From: Limnanthes douglasii subsp. nivea
Lineage: Eukaryota > Streptophyta > Magnoliopsida > Brassicales > Limnanthaceae
Direction of reading: 5' to 3'
Assembly (NCBI GenBank): GCA_036936605.1
Contig: JAUPFV010000004.1
Span: forward strand, 285,490,009-285,554,008
Length of the DNA: 64,000 bases
The position numbers and the translations under genes were made by a program. Below the pieces are notes generated by a model, which did not search any database, had not been told where the DNA came from, and saw only the letters and a list, made by a program, of their open reading frames with translations. Positions 1 through 10,199 of the stretch are shown here, in pieces (position 1 is the stretch's first letter; the number at the start of each line of letters is the position of its first letter).

Positions 1-202
1 TATTATTCAATTTTTTTGCTATCACCAAACCAAATCGCCGTGCTGATCCATAAGCCGGGAGTGGCAACCGTATTTGACTTGTTCGTTCCGTTTATTTTCT
101 TCTCAAAACATTATTCATAGAGTAAATAAAATTATAATAGAATGAGATGTAATCGGATACATTTAAATACAACCGGATAATATTTAGACATCTAACCAAA
201 TA

Positions 203-629
203 AGTTTTGAATATTATATCGTCCCTAAACCATCACATTTGGTGAAAGATGATCCATTGATTTTCAAAAGTCCGCCGATAGTTTTTAGATTATTAGCTTT
301 GGATAAAGTTAGTTCATCAGATCCTTTGATTCATGTGAACCTGCCACCTGTCATCATAGTCACCAAAATTTTGTAGTACCACTAGTGTCTTAACTTTAGG
401 TCATAGGTTGTAGACTATATTTTGGCTTTGACCTAATCTTAAGGGATTATTGGTGATACAAAATTTTGATGACTATGGTGACAAATGACAGGTTCTCAGG
501 AATTTAAGGATCTAGGAGACTAACTTTGTGCAAAGCTGATAGTCCAGGGGCTACTAGCGAACTGTTGAAAGTTAAAGGACTATATGTCACCAAATGTGAT
601 AGTCCAGGGACGATATACTGTTCAAAACC
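203..629. mobile_element. MULE-type foldback MITE, copy 1
   Basis: The two halves are long imperfect inverted repeats of each other, so the whole element of about 425 bp could fold into one hairpin. Examples are the left-arm stretch around 305-375 and its reverse complement around 455-500. The ends read (A/G)GTTTTGAA and TTCAAAACC. A 10-bp direct repeat, TAACCAAATA, flanks it exactly (193-202 and 630-639). A 9-11 bp target duplication with terminal G..C and very long inverted repeats is typical of non-autonomous Mutator-like elements. There is no coding capacity; the short ORF through 526-732 is a by-product. A diverged second copy lies at 58399-58817. Confidence 0.75.
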
Positions 630-876
630 TAACCAAATAAGATTACAAAACCACTTTCACTATAATCAAACAAGGATTGAACCTCAGCTAAAAAATCTTC
701 AAAGTTACACTCCGAACAAACACAACAATTAGGAAGTAAGAGAGAGAAACACTCTTTTTTGAATTTTTTTCAAGGAGTTTTTTTCTTAAAACAACCAACA
801 CACTTTGGAACCTCTGTTCTTTCTAGTTTATGGGGTTTGATTATGGTGTGATTTTGGTTGTTTTTAATACATTTTT

Positions 877-1421
877 TGTGAGAAATAGTATTTGATCTTC
901 ATATTACTTTTTGAAGTCTTGTAAACAATTTCTAGTTGAAATTATTTTTGGGGTTGACCAAAAATTCCAATTGGATAAGATTGGAGAGATTTCTTTTCGA
1001 ACAAAGAAGATGAAATATTGTGTGTGATTCCATTTTAAACAGAACCTAAGTTTTAAGTAATTCGACCGATAAAATTGGTTAGACAGTTCGGTTAGTTAGG
1101 GTCCATAAAATAAAACGGGATTTAAATTTTAAAGAAAAACGGCAGAAGTTTGAAATTTGAATAGACGTTCAAATTTTCAAAATTTGAAGTTATGTTGACT
1201 TGCAACAATAGCCGATTCAGCTCAACCCCAACTAGAGGCTCTGCCCCTTGGACCTCGACAGGGGCTCCGCCCTTTCGATCCTACAAGGGGCTTCACTCCT
1301 TGATCCTGTTAATCATGATATAATCTAACAAGCGTGCACTCCGCATTATACAACTTCTTCGATAATGTATCATGATTAAATTGGTCGACTAGTCGATCCA
1401 ATTAGACTAAAATATCTAACA
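877..1421 (-). repeat. Solo LTR of the Copia-E family
   Basis: On the minus strand this stretch matches the LTRs of the complete copia element at 30393-36026 along its whole length. It shares the TGTTAGATATTTTAG start (complement of 1407-1421), the paired GGTCGACTAGTCGA segment, the region around aagcgtgcactccgc, the gcagagcccctt tract and the tcttgtaaac segment near the other end. No internal domain, primer-binding site or second LTR is adjacent, so it looks like a solo LTR left by LTR-LTR recombination. Flanking 5-mers (ttttt and ttatt) are only a near match as a target duplication. Confidence 0.75.
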
Positions 1422-2033
1422 TTATTTAGCATTTCTGGTCAACATCGTCTATTTTTGTTAAAGTTGTTAGGCATCAAGGTTGTTGTTCTTCATTAAAAAA
1501 GAAGCAAATACTTAAACGGTTGAATGGTGTTTTTAACAGGTTTTCTAGCATTTTTTGGTTATTTTGTTCATATTCTATGAAAGATCTTAGACACAAATTG
1601 TTGTTATTTTTCACCTTTAAAATCTAGAAAAAAAACCCCATTTTTTGGTTTGTTTGAAGACCAATCACGTGTTTGTTACTTGCAATTGGATTGTACAACC
1701 TTTGGCTTGTCTTTTTGTGATTGTCCTCTGGTGCAGGTTGTCTTTTGGGTGTACGATTTGTAGAATCTACATTCTGTTTTTTAGTGCAGTGACCCTTTTG
1801 TTCGGTCCTTGTGCAACTTTTGACATGACCAGGTCGCTCTCTTGGCCAAAAAGAAAAAAAAAATATGCTGAAGGTGAGCATCACATTGATGCCTCAACCT
1901 TTGAAGGTTCTACATCTTGCAAAACTAGAGTATTTTTTATAAAATAAACTAAACTTCCACCAAATCAACCCATAAACAGCCCATTAAATCTGTTGTTTTT
2001 GTTGATAGATTCGTTGAGGGTTCGACTTAGAAG
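1422..2033 (+). other. Spacer or 5' leader of the decayed LINE
   Basis: About 600 bp without a recognisable domain lies between the solo LTR and the first LINE ORF1 motifs. It has open stretches on both strands (100 and 86 codons), but neither resembles a known protein. It may be the 5' untranslated region of the LINE; the LINE 5' end cannot be placed. Confidence 0.35.
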
Positions 2034-3796
2034 GTGAAGGATGGACTCCAAAACGAAGAGCTTCACCTGGGTTGTTCTATAGTTTCCCAAAAAGATAAGG
2101 ATTCTACCTTGGATAAGCTGTCAAAGCATAAATCAGCCTCGAAAGAACTCATTTTGGCTGATTGTGTGGTGGAAAACCCTACAAAAATTCTGGAGATAAG
2201 TGCTCAACTTGCTGTTGCTACTAACCACACTTGTGCTTCTTTAAATATTCAAGATTCAATGAAGTCTGTTGACGATTTTCCACCACCTTCTCGCCTAAAA
2301 AACATCAACTTTTCGAAGAAAAAAGGGTACATTTTGCTGAGGATTTTTCTAGTTCTTCTAATGGTTTTGATTCTCTTGAGCAGTCTTTTTCTCCAAGAAA
2401 TTTGCTTACACTTGGGGATGATGATACCCAAGATGAAGCATCTTCTGTTAAGGTTGTTGGGAAGAAATATAATAAGGTTGAAGCAAAAAATGCAGCTGGA
2501 AAAAAACCATGGAATAACAACTTTCCACTTAATCTTTTTCCGGACAACCGGAAGCCGGCTACCGACATCAAACTTGGGTTCATGGTGGGGGTTAGCAAGG
2601 ACGAAAATGACCAGGTATTTTTCGATAACAATGATGTTAGAAAGCTCTCGGATCGACTTAGTTTTCCATTAACTGGCTATGTTGCTAGAAAATATCCCGG
2701 GAAGCAAGCCATTGTCACAAGATGGAAACCTTGGAAGGTAAAACATCAAGTAAACTTTCACCAAGTGGTTGGATTATTTTCAATTTTTTTGATGAACTTG
2801 CTAGGGATTATGTCCTCAATGGAGGGACATACTATATTTATGAGCAGCCATTTATGCTTAAATTGGTGCCCGAGTACTTTGAATTTTTGAATGATGCTAT
2901 AAACCAAGTTCTGGTTTGGGTGCAGCTCCCAAACTTGCCTCTGGAATTATGGAATGAAAACCCTTTGAGTAAGTTAGGTAGAAGGATTGTCCCCCTTTGT
3001 ATTCGGGCAACCTAACCCACACCATGGAGAGACGTTTTTGCTAGGATCTTGGTTGAAGTAGGCATCTCTAAGCCACTTGGAAAATAAATCGTTTGCAAGT
3101 CACGAAATGGAAATACATGTTGCCAAAGGGTTGCATATAAGTTGGTTCTCAAATTTTGTGTTGGCTGCAAGGCTATTGGGCATGATAGAGATAGTTTCCG
3201 GAATAACGGTACCAGACCATTTGTTGCTATTTTGAAGAAAGTACCGATTGTTGGACAGCAACAAGTTAAACGCAAGAGACATGGAACCGTGCCTTTGGCT
3301 AGTCCAGCTATTGATAGAAGTGGACAGCAAGGTATGGGGCAGGTCAAGGAGACTTAAAATAGCCCAAACAACACACGTTAGGAAGGCTCGGTTGGCCAAC
3401 TTGTGGACAATTTAGACGGTATATCTACATCTTTAGCTATTGCTTTGAGTAAGGAGAATTTATTGATTGATGATGATGATACCATGATTTCTTTTGACGA
3501 GTCTTTAGATACTAAGCCCGCCCACCATATATGACCTTGATCTAATGATTAACGATTTATTAACCACCTCTCTTTTTTAGAATAATGAGGCTGTCACACT
3601 TGATAACTTGGACACTCAAGAGGGGCTGCAAGTTAACGATAGTTACACCATGGTTAATGTAAAACAAAGAGGTAACACAAGCAAAAACTATGGGACATAT
3701 CAGCCCTTAGAGAAGTCGTCCAGGGCAAGCAAAGGAAGCCGAAAATCCACCAGTTGGTTGAAGAAGGGGCTCCCAAGCCTTTCTAACCATCCATGA
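2034..3796 (+). pseudogene. LINE ORF1 (DUF4283-like, zinc-knuckle nucleic-acid-binding protein), broken
   Basis: Fragments in several frames add up to the first ORF of a plant L1-type LINE, which coats the element RNA. The motif SVDDFPPPSRL (about 2262-2295) is followed by an acidic/lysine-rich stretch. The DUF4283-like core includes LGFMVGVSKDEN (about 2570-2610), RLSFPLTGYVARKYPG (about 2655-2700), and at 2722-3010 a segment with WIIFNFF, FMLKLVPEYFEF and LPNLPLELWNE. A zinc-knuckle-like FCVGCKAIGHDRDSF lies at about 3151-3196. Frameshifts near 2700 and 3010 and several stops show it is dead. The last piece (3608-3796) ends in a stop that overlaps the start of ORF2 as ATGA. Confidence 0.7.
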
Positions 3797-6700
3797 AGCT
3801 TGCTTGCTGGAACATTAGGGGTTTTAACACACCCCTAAAACATAGTGGAGTTAGCAACTTCATTCACAAAAATAAGATAGATCTTGAGAGAAAATACACT
3901 AGATGTGGTGCTCGGAATTTCATTCTTTCAAAGCTTAGAGGTTGGGAATTTTGTGATAACTTTGATGAAGCTTCTAATGACATAATTATTGTGGCTTAGA
4001 ATCCGTAGAAAATTAATTTGGAGATCCTCTCAAAGCATCCACTAGTCATCCATTGTGATGTCAAAGACAAGGTTAGCACGACCTTCTTTCGTATTAGCTT
4101 CATTTATGCTTTTAACATTCTTGTAAGGAGGTGGGATTAATGGGAAAACTTGGTTGAATATGGGCAACAGATCAATGATCATTGGTTCTTTATGGGGGAC
4201 TTTAACAACGTGTTGAATTTTGATGAACGTTGTAATAGTAATGACGTTACTCCATATGATATTAGTGATTTTGGTAATTGTTGTGTACAAGTATGCCTTG
4301 AATACCTTCCTTTCATGGGTAACTTATTCACGTGGAGCAATAACACGATTCTTGGGGAGTTGGATAAAGCTATGGATAATTTTCATTGGCACTCGTCGAA
4401 ATTGAATTTCTCGGTAACCTTCATTCCTCATATTTATATTTCTGACCATTTCCCTTGTATTGTGGATGTTTTTTATCAGGTTCTTCGTAGAAGATATTCT
4501 TTCAAGATCTTTAATATATGGGCTGATCATCCTCTTTTTCTATCAACCATATAAATAAATTGGCTAAGGCTGATTTAGAGGACAACACAATTTGTTTTGT
4601 ACAAAAAAATGGCTTGGTTTAAACCTAATTTGAAAGCTCATAACTTTAACCACTTTTCTCATATTTCGGAACGGGCTAAAAGAAAGAAGGATAAGCTCAA
4701 ACTTTCTGAAATTAGATTACGTTAAGCCCCCTCCGACACAACTTTATTGAGTGAAATTGTGGCTCTCCGAAAATCTGCATTTCTTCTAAGTAAAACGAAA
4801 ATGAGTTCTTTCCAACAAAAATCCAAAGGTGCTTTCTTGATGAAAAGAGATAGATCCACCAACTTATGACATGCTTTAGTTAAGCTAAAATAAAAGAAGA
4901 ACTATATTGTTGTGGTTTCACTTGCCGATGGAACCTTGTCTAGTTCGGCTATTCAAGTGGTGGACTCCTTTGTTTTGTATGTTAAGGACTTCTTGGTTCC
5001 CGAACAGTGGTAGAGCCGGTGGACAACGAGATTATTAGGTTTTGGTCGTGTCTCAAAGAAGAGCAAAAACATCTTATGTGTTCCGATGTTTATGAGGATG
5101 AAATCCGCATGGCTTTTAACGATATTAATAAGGACAAGTCACCCGAGCCTGATGGTTTTTCATCCCATTTCTTCAAATCTTCTTGGGATGTTATTGGAAA
5201 AGATCTTGTTGATGCCGTTAATGAATTTTTTGCGACATCTTCTCTCATTAAACAACTTAACCATTAGGTTATTTCCTTAGTTCATACGACGAACCATGCT
5301 ACTTCTGTGTTAGACTATTTCTTGATTTCTATATACAATGTATCATATAAGCTTATCACTAAAATTCTCGCTACTCGCATGAATCCAGTGTTGGATATTT
5401 TAGTAGATGAAGCTCAACACGCCTTCATACCGGGAAGATTGATGACAAATAATATTCACCTTATGCAAGAGTTAATATGAGGCTATAATCGTAAGAGATC
5501 TTCCCTACGATGTATTATAAAGATCGACCTTCGAAAAGCTTATGATACTTTATCGTGGGACTTTTTGGAAGAGGTTATAAATGGGATGGATTTATCTGAT
5601 CAATTTTTGTGATGGGTTATCGAGTGCATCACGACTCCCTCTTATACGGTTTCTATTAACGGTATCATCTATGTTTTTTTTAAAGGATGGAATGAGCTGC
5701 GTCAAGGGGATCCCATTTCACATTACCTTTTCATCCTTTGTCTAAAGTATTCGTCTAGACTTCTCAAGAGGTAAACTCTTAATCTAGCCTTCAAATTTCA
5801 TCTTAAATGCAGAAGTCTTAAAATCACACATCTTGCCTTCGCAAATGATTTGATGTTGCTTGCATGAGGGACGATCCATCAATTGGTATTCTTATGGGCT
5901 GTCTTGAGAACTTCGGCTCTAATTTGGGGCTGCACATAAATATTCTAGAATCCAACATTTACATGGCTATAATTCAGCTGAAAACTATGGTTAACATCGA
6001 GGATACCACACACTTTGTGCAAGGGCCTACCCTTTTTTAGTACCTTGGCATTCCACTTGTTGCTGCCTCATTAAAGGTTATGAATTTTGGTCCCTTATTT
6101 GAGAACATAAGAACCAAAATTTCCAATTAGATTGGTTCATTTTTGTCTTATGCAGGTAGAGTGGAGCTGATTCGGCCCATCCTACAAGGTATCAAGGCTT
6201 TTTGGTTGTCTATTTCTCCCATCCCTGCAGTGGTTAGAGCACATCTTATTAAGTTGTGCAGAAATTTCATTTGGGGCTCTAAGATGTCTTTGGTTTCTTG
6301 GATTGATGTATTCCTACCTAAAGCAGAAGGTGGATTAACCCGTAGAGATTTGAAGGCTTGAAATTATGCTCATATTTTAAAGCAATTTTGGAACATTGCT
6401 GCCAAGAATAACATGTTATGGATCCAATAAGTTAACCAAGTATACGAGGGACACTTCCTTATGAGATTAGATAGTCTATAGTCGTGCTCAAGTACCTCTT
6501 CACCATAAGAGATAAAGTCATATGTCACTCCGATTATAATGAAACGGCCCTCGCCAAGTTGCAAGCATGAAATTCTCAAAACGTGGGCCATTCAGAATGC
6601 GCATATTACTTCTTTAGACCAAGCATTGATATTAAGTCGTGAGCCAATATCATTTGGAACTCCTAAGTTACTCCTAAGCATATCTTTGTGATATGGCTTG

Positions 6701-7060
6701 GATCAAAATAAAGGTTACTTACAAGGGACAAAATCACCCACATTGAGATCGACCAAGCTTGCTCTTTGTGTGGCGACCATTTTGAAACAGCCCACCACAT
6801 CTTCTTCGGTTGTTCCGTTAATTAGGATGGATAGTTCTATAATCCTTCCCCGTGATATATGATACATTGATATTCTTGCAAAACCTTGAGTCATGAATAA
6901 TATCTTACCCATAATGGGTTACTAGAGAGGTATAAAAAAGCCACGAGTCGTACCAGAAGGAGGTAGATTCCCCGTTACCGATCGCTACCTTATCCATTAT
7001 CCTAACCAACGACCTATGTAAAAAGTTTCTCACAATCCAGAAGGGCGAAGAACCAAGAAT
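3793..7060 (+). pseudogene. LINE ORF2 (endonuclease, reverse transcriptase, zf-RVT), broken
   Basis: Decayed L1-type ORF2. The endonuclease starts at 3793 with MKLACWNIRGFNTPLK, the usual plant LINE opening. It continues with MGDFNNVLNF (about 4192-4220), NLFTWSNN (about 4320) and SDHFPCIVD (about 4440-4466). Reverse transcriptase pieces are DKSPEPDGFSSHFFK (about 5130-5180), a SWDFLEEV segment near 5560, LRQGDPISHYLF (about 5697-5730) and the catalytic motif at 5838-5849, which reads FAND instead of FADD. Then come SYAGRVELI (6146 on) and a zf-RVT-like ACSLCGDHFETAHHIFFGC (about 6755-6815). Stops such as those at 4549, 5265 and 5479 and many frameshifts make it non-functional. The 3' end lies near 7060-7090 without a clear poly(A) tail. 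Confidence 0.75.
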
Positions 7061-7189
7061 AATGGACCACTGTTATTATTTTTAATATTTTTTGTATTAA
7101 TCCAAATATACCCGATTGACTTGATGTTTTTACTAATTAAGGACCATATGTGTTTAAGGCATTTTCCTGATTTCAGGTTTTTAATTTAG

Positions 7190-7740
7190 AAGCCCAAAGT
7201 CGCCTTCCATCGTGGCCAATGTTACATTGGACCAACCCATCTTTGACCCTAACATCTTCAGCCCATGGCCTGACCAGAGGAAGTGTCAGATGGATTAAAA
7301 TAACTCTTTAAGAGCCCTAGACGGGATAATGAAGATCGAGGACCATTATACCTGACTATCAAACAAGACAAACTTGATGACCTGGAGCCTTCCCGCATAA
7401 TAAAGGTCTTTTGAGATTCCAAAACTTTTACGAGCAGTGATATTTTGTTCGAGATGATGACAGTCTTTATAGGAAAGACGACCATTGAGAAGATGGACTT
7501 CTAGATCTTTACATTAAGAGAGCCTACCTTGTACCCTAAAGCGTTGATAATATTATTTTAAAGGGGTGGAGTTTATACCATAAAGGAAAATATGGCTTTT
7601 AACGGGAATAATTTGAAGATCCAAGAGACAAAAGAATTTACCGAGACCCTTTGTGCTAAGATTAAAGAAGTTTAGGATAAGGTGTTACCGAACATGATTA
7701 AACATTTCATAAATTTGATTTTTAGTGCGGATTTCTAATT
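7190..7740 (+). other. Unidentified coding-like relic
   Basis: This stretch is less AT-rich than its surroundings. On the plus strand it gives peptide-like pieces including LYLTIKQDKLDDLEPSRII (about 7350-7407) and MAFNGNNLKIQETKEFTETL (about 7592-7651), separated by a few stops. No family is recognised. It could be a fragment of a retroelement or of a host gene. Confidence 0.25.
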
Positions 7741-8049
7741 TTTGTTATTACCAAACTAACTTTATTTTCACGTTGTCGTTTAAGAGAAAAGACCATACGC
7801 TATGAACTAAATTTATAGAAATTGTCAAGTTAATGAGCACTCATCAAACATCTTAAAATCCAATGACAAAATGAAAAAATCGTCAATCGAGAAAAAAACT
7901 TATCGATTTTAAGCTTTAATATAAAATAAACACGAATAAACAAATCCATATATAAAATCACATCAAAAACACGAAAAATTAAATAATAAATCAATATTAC
8001 TTGCTATTATCTTACGAGTTATATTTTATTTTAAAATGCATTAAAGTAT
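7741..8049. other. AT-rich intergenic DNA
   Basis: No ORF, repeat or regulatory motif that can be supported was seen here. Confidence 0.5.
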
Positions 8050-8747
8050 TGTAGTTTAATAGTGGTTCTCCGCTTTGAGCCTGAAAGCTTGCATGGCTTT
8101 GCTTTTTGGTCTACTTCCAAAATGCCTCATACTAGTTGAGATGTGTTCTTACTTATATACCATTGACCCTTCTCATGTTTAATCGATGTGGCAAGTGGGA
8201 CTTCGATCGTCACCCTAACAATCCTCCTCTCGAATAAAGTACCACTTAATCTCCTCTCAATTGACTCATTATCCGTCCACTCTAATCAGTTTGCTTTCCC
8301 ACCTGACCCATAAAGCATGACAACGGATCTCTATATGCTCACTCTCATCACCATATTACCTTGTTCTTTAGCATCACTCTTGACACATGAGCCACAGACA
8401 AACCGAACTAGGTCACACTAGTGATCTTATAAGAGTAGATCATTCACCTTGAGCATGACTGGTGGTTCATCATGCTCGACATCCTTTAAGAATTTCACCA
8501 TATCCCGTTCCATCTGGGCCTGGAGCTCTGATACCACTTGTTGGGAATATGAGTACCGCATATTCCGACTCCGCCGATCTCCACACTAGTATGATATTGT
8601 CCACTTTAGGTCCAAAGACCCACATAACTTTGCTTTTTGATCCACTTCCAAAATGCTTCATACTTAAAATATGTTTTACTTATATACCATTAATCATTCT
8701 CATGTTTAACCGATACAGGAGATTGGACTTCTATCGCCACACTGACA
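8050..8747 (-). mobile_element. TRIM (terminal-repeat retrotransposon in miniature)
   Basis: Two related LTRs (about 8050-8220 and 8539-8747) flank a 318-bp non-coding interior. Read on the minus strand, the right LTR starts TGTCAGTGTGGC, carries a TATA-like TATATAAGTAA, and ends CCCAACA. The primer-binding site TGGTATCAGAGC, standard for plant copia and TRIM elements (initiator Met-tRNA), follows after AG. The polypurine tract CGAGAGGAGGAT precedes the second LTR (TGTTAGGGTG). There is no gag or pol. The left LTR has lost similarity at its outer end. The same family occurs at 17393-18345, with LTR pieces in 43180-43895. Confidence 0.75.
8525..8536 (-). other. TRIM primer-binding site
   Basis: The minus strand reads TGGTATCAGAGC, complementary to the 3' end of initiator methionine tRNA and placed 2 nt inside the 5' LTR. 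This sets the element's orientation. Confidence 0.75.
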
Positions 8748-9638
8748 CTATTTAGTAAAAATAATTTATTAATTGTTAAAATTTATTTACAGAACCGTTA
8801 ACAGAAATATATATACCTCAAACGTCTAATAATGAACCAATGTATACTAATAAAAAATTTATTTAGAAACTAAAAAGAAAAAATTAAAGCACCTAAAACA
8901 AACTATATTTTAAGCGGGCAAATACATGGGTAATCAAAATCCAAGTACGGGACGAGATGGTGTGTTCAGTTGTGTCAAATATAGTCAGCTTACTTTATAG
9001 TTCACTAATGACTGAACAACCCAAATTACTGACTAATGATGTTATTAGAAGACCCCAGTAAACATTTAAGTCTTTGCTTATTTTACTTTTGGGTGTAATC
9101 TCCACCGCCCACTACTATTAACTTTTTTTTTTTGGGTACTATTAACTTTAAGCTTAACTTATACTTGACCTTTTAGTTACTTTTGGTTTTTCTTAAATAT
9201 AAATATTCCCAGCTGTTAAGATTGCAATTTTGTCTTAGTTACATATTAGATCCAAGTTTTATTTGGTTGAAAATCATGGCTTCGTACGTGGACTAAAGCC
9301 CAACGAACTTGGTTTGAATGGAATTGGATCATAGAAGCAGTAAAACTATAACAATTACCATTGCTAAAGGTAGGTCAAAAAGTCATTTATCCGCGATTTG
9401 TTTATCTAACTGAGCTTTTATATTTTTTTGGCTTTTGTATTTAACTGGATTTTTTATTTTGTTGAGTTTTTTATTCAACTGTATTTATTTATTTGAAATC
9501 TTGTGTTTTGTTTTTAATTGAATTAGATTTTGTATGTGGAATTTTTTTGGATGATTTAATCCGGAGAGTTTGTGGAAGGATTAGAGTTTCGCGATATTCG
9601 TTGATTAAATGATATCTTATGATTAAACAAAAGCTAGA
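8748..9638. other. AT-rich intergenic DNA
   Basis: No gene is recognised. The stretch at 9410-9540 is a T-rich degenerate repeat of ttttattcaactg-like units. Part of the region after 9230 may be the outer part of the Copia-A LTR, whose start could not be placed. Confidence 0.4.
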
Positions 9639-9639
9639 A

Positions 9640-10055
9640 ATACTGTTAGGAATCTATAAATAGAAGAAAAAATATATGCCTTTTAGTTGTAGTTGAGAGT
9701 TGGTCAATTTGTATGTTTATGTATTCTCTAGAGCAGAACGTGTAGTTGTTAGAGAGAGGAGTGAGATAGAAGAGATAAACATACAGAGCAAACTTTGGGT
9801 TCACATTCCTTTGTAATTCGTGAGCGATTTGTAATAGAGAGAGTGGTTGAGTTTTCTTGTGTTTGAGTCTTACTTGTAATTTTATTGTAACTTCCTTGAT
9901 AATAAAACAGAGTATTCATTCCGCGTGGACGTAAGATTTGTTCACAATCTGAACCATATAAATTATGTCTTGTGTGCTTAGTTTACTTTACGTTTTTTAA
10001 TTGTTTCTATCGAACGGGTTGAAAGTTCTTCTTAGAGGAGCGTTTTCCCAATAAG
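9640..10055 (+). repeat. Copia-A 5' LTR (partial definition)
   Basis: This precedes the putative primer-binding site at 10057 and has the features of a plant LTR leader: a TATA box (tctataaatag, 9650-9660), a GA-rich transcribed leader, and a terminus near 10050. The upstream border was not found because no second LTR survives. Confidence 0.45.
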
Positions 10056-10056
10056 T

Positions 10057-10069
10057 GGTGCAGTGAGCA
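10057..10069 (+). other. Copia-A putative primer-binding site
   Basis: TGGTGCAGTGAGC lies directly inside the inferred 5' LTR. The identical 13-mer is at 37582-37594 in Copia-F, and TGGTGCAGTGGC is at the equivalent place in Copia-D. This differs from the usual TGGTATCAGAGC, so another tRNA primer is implied. Confidence 0.5.
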
Positions 10070-10199
10070 TATATCAACAAAGAAGAGAAGTAAATCGATT
10101 TTCGATCTAAAGGTTGAAGAGAAAGATCTCTCATTGAAACCAAAAATCCATAATAAATAAGTTGCATCATTCTTAACCTAAAGAAATTCAATTGAGAGA

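Noticed and set aside
1645..1947. 100-codon plus-strand ORF before the LINE
   Set aside because: No recognisable motif, opposite-strand ORF of similar length overlaps, and it lies in what may be the LINE leader.
7190..7740. Possible endogenous pararetrovirus fragment
   Set aside because: No movement-protein, coat-protein zinc knuckle, protease or reverse transcriptase motif could be found.
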